25,673 nucleotides of DNA, from contig JAGDDC010000172.1 in assembly GCA_017958245.1 (NCBI GenBank), positions 1-25,673 on the forward strand, read 5' to 3'. The position numbers and the translations under genes were made by a program. A model generated the notes under the pieces. The model did not search any database and was not told the DNA's origin. It saw only the letters and a program-made list of their open reading frames with translations. The DNA comes from Lachnospiraceae bacterium. Its GTDB lineage: Bacteria; Bacillota_A; Clostridia; Lachnospirales; Lachnospiraceae. Within the stretch, counting starts at the first letter, position 1. The number at the start of each line of letters is the position of its first letter. This document shows, piece after piece, positions 23,085-25,673 of this stretch.

Positions 23085-23567
23085 ATGTCTGAGATAGAAG
23101 AATTAAGGGAAGTGTGCAGGAGACTTCGGGCGCCCGGAGGCTGTCCCTGGGACAGGGAGCAGACGCATGAGACGCTCAAGGCGGAGTGTATAGAGGAGGC
23201 AGCTGAGGTCATATCGGGGATCAACGTGTACTTAGAGACCGGCAACAGCGACAGCATGAGGGAGGAGCTCGGAGATCTTCTGCTGCAGGTCGTGATGCAG
23301 TGCCAGATCGCTTCGGAGGAGGGGCTCTTTGACTTCGAAGACGTCGCAAGGACTGTGAAGGAAAAGATGATATTCAGGCATCCGCACGTGTTCGGCGACG
23401 CGGTGGTGAACTCGGTCGAGGAAGAGTTAAAAGAGTGGGACAAGATAAAGAAGAAAGAGAAGTCGGGCAAGGAGTGGATGGACGCGAAACTGCCCGAGGC
23501 TTTTGAGGAGGCAAAGGGTCTCATAGAGGTCGCGAAAAAAAGAAAAGGATTTGACGGAACCAAATGA
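23085..23567 (+). CDS. mazG: MazG family nucleotide pyrophosphohydrolase (single domain)
   Basis: A 160-residue single-domain MazG protein. It shows the family N-terminus LRAPGGCPWDREQTHETLK, the metal-binding helix Glu-Cys-Ile-Glu-Glu-Ala-Ala-Glu, the second acidic helix REELGDLLLQVV, and the IFRHPHVFGD block. Such all-alpha enzymes hydrolyse nucleoside triphosphates to monophosphates and pyrophosphate and are thought to clear aberrant nucleotides. E. coli MazG has two such domains and about 260 residues. The start at ATG 23085 is fixed by AAGGAG at 23075-23080; the open frame upstream to 23022 has no ribosome binding site and unusual residues. It is transcribed divergently from the exported-protein operon. 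Confidence 0.94.
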   Translation: MSEIEELREVCRRLRAPGGCPWDREQTHETLKAECIEEAAEVISGINVYLETGNSDSMREELGDLLLQVVMQCQIASEEGLFDFEDVARTVKEKMIFRHPHVFGDAVVNSVEEELKEWDKIKKKEKSGKEWMDAKLPEAFEEAKGLIEVAKKRKGFDGTK

Positions 23568-23633
23568 TCTTTTCTCTCGTCTAACCTTCAGAAAGCAAAA
23601 AAAACCGATCTTTACGGTCGAAGGGAGGATCAC

Positions 23634-25331
23634 ATGAAAAAGAGAACAAAGATCATAACAGCACTTCTTCTCATACTGGCGCTCGCGGTCATGATGTTTG
23701 CAGGCTGCTCAAAGAACACTGAAGAGTCTGATAGCGGCGATCCCTCAAGTACAGGGACGGAAGCGACCGTGGACGTGAGTCCTGCGGGAACTTTGACGGG
23801 CTCCGCGGCAGACAAAGGCAAGGGCGAACTTACGAAGGACGTTGAGAAAACACCTTCTTCGACACCGGCTCCCGGTGAGGCTGATATATCCACGACCACC
23901 GATGGGAAGGCGCTTGAAAAGAAGGACACCTCATCTTTTGATATGGGGGATGTAGAGGAACCCGCTGCGGTAGTAGCACCCGAAGCTTATATGGTTGCGG
24001 ATGACGGACTTCCCTTGGAGAGATTTGCCGGCGGCCCGGAGGACGGAGAAGTCTTTATGGATGCGATCGAAGGGGGAGTGTTCGAGGGCGCAGCCAAATA
24101 CGACGATGCTTTAGCACCCACTCAGTTTAACGGAGACCCCGGGACACTCACCGCGGGCGAGTGGAACGACAACAAAAACTACGACTTCTTCAGGCAGATG
24201 CTGAACAAGACCATAGAGAAGAAGTTTGAGGATCCGGAGGAAGATGATTCGCTGAGAAAGGGCGAACCCGTAGATCCGATCGACCCTGTGGTACCGGATT
24301 TCCCGGATCTTCCTACGGAAGACGGCCTCGAGGCCGATGACGTAAGAGGAAACCAGGGCGGCCAGGGCGCAGCAGAGAGAGTGTATGCTGATCTTTTCAA
24401 GGAATGGGAGCTCACCCCCTTCAAGAGGCTCGCAATGCACGTGACCGACGGTTCGGGAGCGGATGTTTGCAACGCTTCATGTACGGTCCTCACTGCAGAC
24501 GGGAAGGAACTCGTTACGGTGCGCACGGACAGGAAGGGCATGGCTTACGCTTTCTACGATCTGTTCGGCAGCTCTTCGATCCCTGCAAAGGTCAGTGTGA
24601 AGGCTTCGGGCGCACAGGCTGAGTATGATGTGGCAAGCGCCGATCTTCTCGACGACGCCGTAGCTCAGATCAAACTTGACGGCGGCGCGGCAGCGGTATC
24701 GGGCACATCGCTCGACCTCATGTTCGTGATCGACACCACCGGTTCCATGGGTGATGAGATACAGTACCTCCAGGTGGAGCTTGAGGATGTCATAAACCGC
24801 GTAAAAGAAGCACACAAGGGCATGCCCGTGAGGCTTTCCGTGAACTTCTACCGCGACGTTGAGGATAACTACGTAGTCCGTTCCTATCCTTTCGGAAGTG
24901 ACATAGAAGAGCAGCTTTCCTACCTGAGAGTCGAGTACGCGGACGGCGGCGGCGACTACGAGGAGGCAGTCGAGCTGGCGCTTGCGGATGGCATCGACGG
25001 ACACGGCTGGGACGAGGATTCCGTGAAGCTCATGTTCATGGTACTCGATGCTCCGCCTCACAACACGGACACCGTGCGCAAATCACTTGCATCTTCCATT
25101 GAGAAGGGCATGGCAAAGGGAGTCAGGATCGTGCCCGTCGCTTCGAGCGGCGTAGACAAGAGTACGGAAATGCTCCTCAGGACATTTGCGATGACCACGG
25201 GCGGAACCTACACTTTCCTGACTGACGATTCGGGTGTCGGCGACAGCCACATAGAGCCCACGATCGGAGACTATGAGGTCGAGAAGCTGAACGACCTTCT
25301 GGTAAGAGTCATAGGAGAGTATCTGGCATAA
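23634..25331 (+). CDS. Lipoprotein with von Willebrand factor A domain
   Basis: A 565-residue lipoprotein: a signal peptide with lipobox Phe-Ala-Gly-Cys25, so membrane-anchored on the outside. Residues about 27-260 are acidic, Ser/Thr/Pro-rich and probably a flexible stalk, with a short DPIDPVVPDFPDLP run. Residues about 265-350 look like a beta-sandwich. Residues about 361-530 form a VWA domain with the metal-ion (MIDAS) motif Asp367-x-Thr-Gly-Ser371 and a later Asp in VLDAPPH. VWA domains bind protein ligands through a metal; here the ligand is unknown. GGGAGG at 23623-23628 supports the start. It is 66 bases after mazG with no terminator between, so partial cotranscription is possible. The domain call is secure, the function is not. 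Confidence 0.9.
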   Translation: MKKRTKIITALLLILALAVMMFAGCSKNTEESDSGDPSSTGTEATVDVSPAGTLTGSAADKGKGELTKDVEKTPSSTPAPGEADISTTTDGKALEKKDTSSFDMGDVEEPAAVVAPEAYMVADDGLPLERFAGGPEDGEVFMDAIEGGVFEGAAKYDDALAPTQFNGDPGTLTAGEWNDNKNYDFFRQMLNKTIEKKFEDPEEDDSLRKGEPVDPIDPVVPDFPDLPTEDGLEADDVRGNQGGQGAAERVYADLFKEWELTPFKRLAMHVTDGSGADVCNASCTVLTADGKELVTVRTDRKGMAYAFYDLFGSSSIPAKVSVKASGAQAEYDVASADLLDDAVAQIKLDGGAAAVSGTSLDLMFVIDTTGSMGDEIQYLQVELEDVINRVKEAHKGMPVRLSVNFYRDVEDNYVVRSYPFGSDIEEQLSYLRVEYADGGGDYEEAVELALADGIDGHGWDEDSVKLMFMVLDAPPHNTDTVRKSLASSIEKGMAKGVRIVPVASSGVDKSTEMLLRTFAMTTGGTYTFLTDDSGVGDSHIEPTIGDYEVEKLNDLLVRVIGEYLA

Positions 25332-25348
25332 TGATATAAGAGCTTTTT

Positions 25349-25370
25349 GGTCGGGGCGGGGGCCCCGGCC
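25349..25370 (+). other. GC-rich hairpin between the VWA gene and the kinase
   Basis: Nine-pair stem GGTCGGGGC/GCCCCGGCC (one G-U) with a GGGG loop, but no T-run on either side in the right place. It could be a weak terminator or pause site. Confidence 0.4.
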
Positions 25371-25409
25371 TGTGCTCGTTTAAAGAAGGCATGAAGGAGG
25401 AGGAAACTT

Positions 25410-25673
25410 ATGAGGATTCTTGACCTTGGATCGGCAAACTATGACTATGTGTATTCGGTGGACCACCTTGCGGCACCCGGGGAGACCGTGTCCGCGCTGG
25501 GGTACAACCGCTACTTCGGCGGCAAAGGCCTGAACCAGGCCGTCGCGATCGCGAGAGCCGAGGAGAAAGTGATGTTTGCGGGTCATGTCGGGTCCGACGG
25601 CGAGGACATCGAGAAGCTCTGCGACGAGACGGGGATCGACAGGACCTGTCTTGAGAGGGCTAAAGTCGGGACC
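25410..25673 (+). CDS. Ribokinase/PfkB-family sugar kinase (3' truncated by window edge)
   Basis: The first 88 codons of a PfkB-family carbohydrate kinase; the gene runs off the right edge. The N-terminus begins with the short strand RILDLGSANYDYVY typical of ribokinase, and YFGGKGLNQAVAIARA matches the first PfkB signature, where the Gly-Gly-Lys-Gly stretch binds the sugar. VGSDGEDI follows, also usual. Ribokinase phosphorylates ribose at O5 with ATP in the cytoplasm; related enzymes act on other sugars or nucleosides, so the substrate is uncertain. AAGGAGG at 25394-25400 is a strong ribosome binding site 9 bases before the ATG. A hairpin separates it from the VWA lipoprotein gene. Confidence 0.88.
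   Translation, partial: MRILDLGSANYDYVYSVDHLAAPGETVSALGYNRYFGGKGLNQAVAIARAEEKVMFAGHVGSDGEDIEKLCDETGIDRTCLERAKVGT

Overview
The window looks like chromosomal DNA of a Gram-positive Firmicute of class Clostridia, most likely a Lachnospiraceae-type organism. The basis is a PolC-family replicative polymerase, the gene order pyrH-frr-uppS-cdsA-dxr-rseP-ispG-polC, strong AGGAGG ribosome binding sites, single-membrane lipoproteins and secreted proteins, and a spore-photoproduct-lyase-like radical SAM protein. By eye the GC content is moderately high for the group (mid-50s %), with many AGG and ATA codons in ordinary genes. I do not assign a genus.

Layout. (1) 1-2354: a left-truncated nucleoside phosphorylase/nucleosidase-like gene, an SPL-like radical SAM gene and a short-chain dehydrogenase, tightly packed on the + strand. 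(2) 2362-4568: its own promoter, a bactofilin, pyrH and frr, closed by a strong intrinsic terminator. (3) 4610-7594: a secreted-protein cassette inserted between frr and uppS. It holds two proteins sharing a leucine-rich-repeat front module, one carrying a CHAP-like cysteine hydrolase domain and one a transglutaminase-like domain. The first has an in-frame TGA just before its natural C-terminus. The cassette ends in a UUCG-loop terminator. (4) 7650-17003: a near-consensus promoter drives uppS, cdsA, dxr, rseP, ispG and polC, which cover isoprenoid precursor and undecaprenyl synthesis, phospholipid synthesis, intramembrane proteolysis and replication. The PolC lacks the 3'-5' exonuclease domain normally inserted in its PHP domain. 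(5) 17048-17240: a tRNA-Glu(CUC) unit with promoter, leader hairpin and terminator. (6) 17287-22705, - strand: a two-gene operon for large exported proteins, a glycoside-hydrolase-like DUF4832-type protein and a metallophosphoesterase. (7) 22663-23084: an AT-rich divergent regulatory region dense in repeats and inverted repeats. (8) 23000-25673: mazG, a von Willebrand factor A lipoprotein and the start of a ribokinase-family gene.

How it fits together. UppS uses isoprenoid precursors whose synthesis needs Dxr and IspG, and CdsA supplies CDP-diacylglycerol, so regions 2-4 form a cell-envelope and growth cluster. The inserted LRR proteins, the minus-strand exported enzymes and the VWA lipoprotein all act outside the membrane. 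The most notable points are the exonuclease-less PolC, the TGA-interrupted LRR-CHAP gene, the operator-like repeat array before the minus-strand operon, and the SPL-like protein without the usual hydrogen-donor cysteine.
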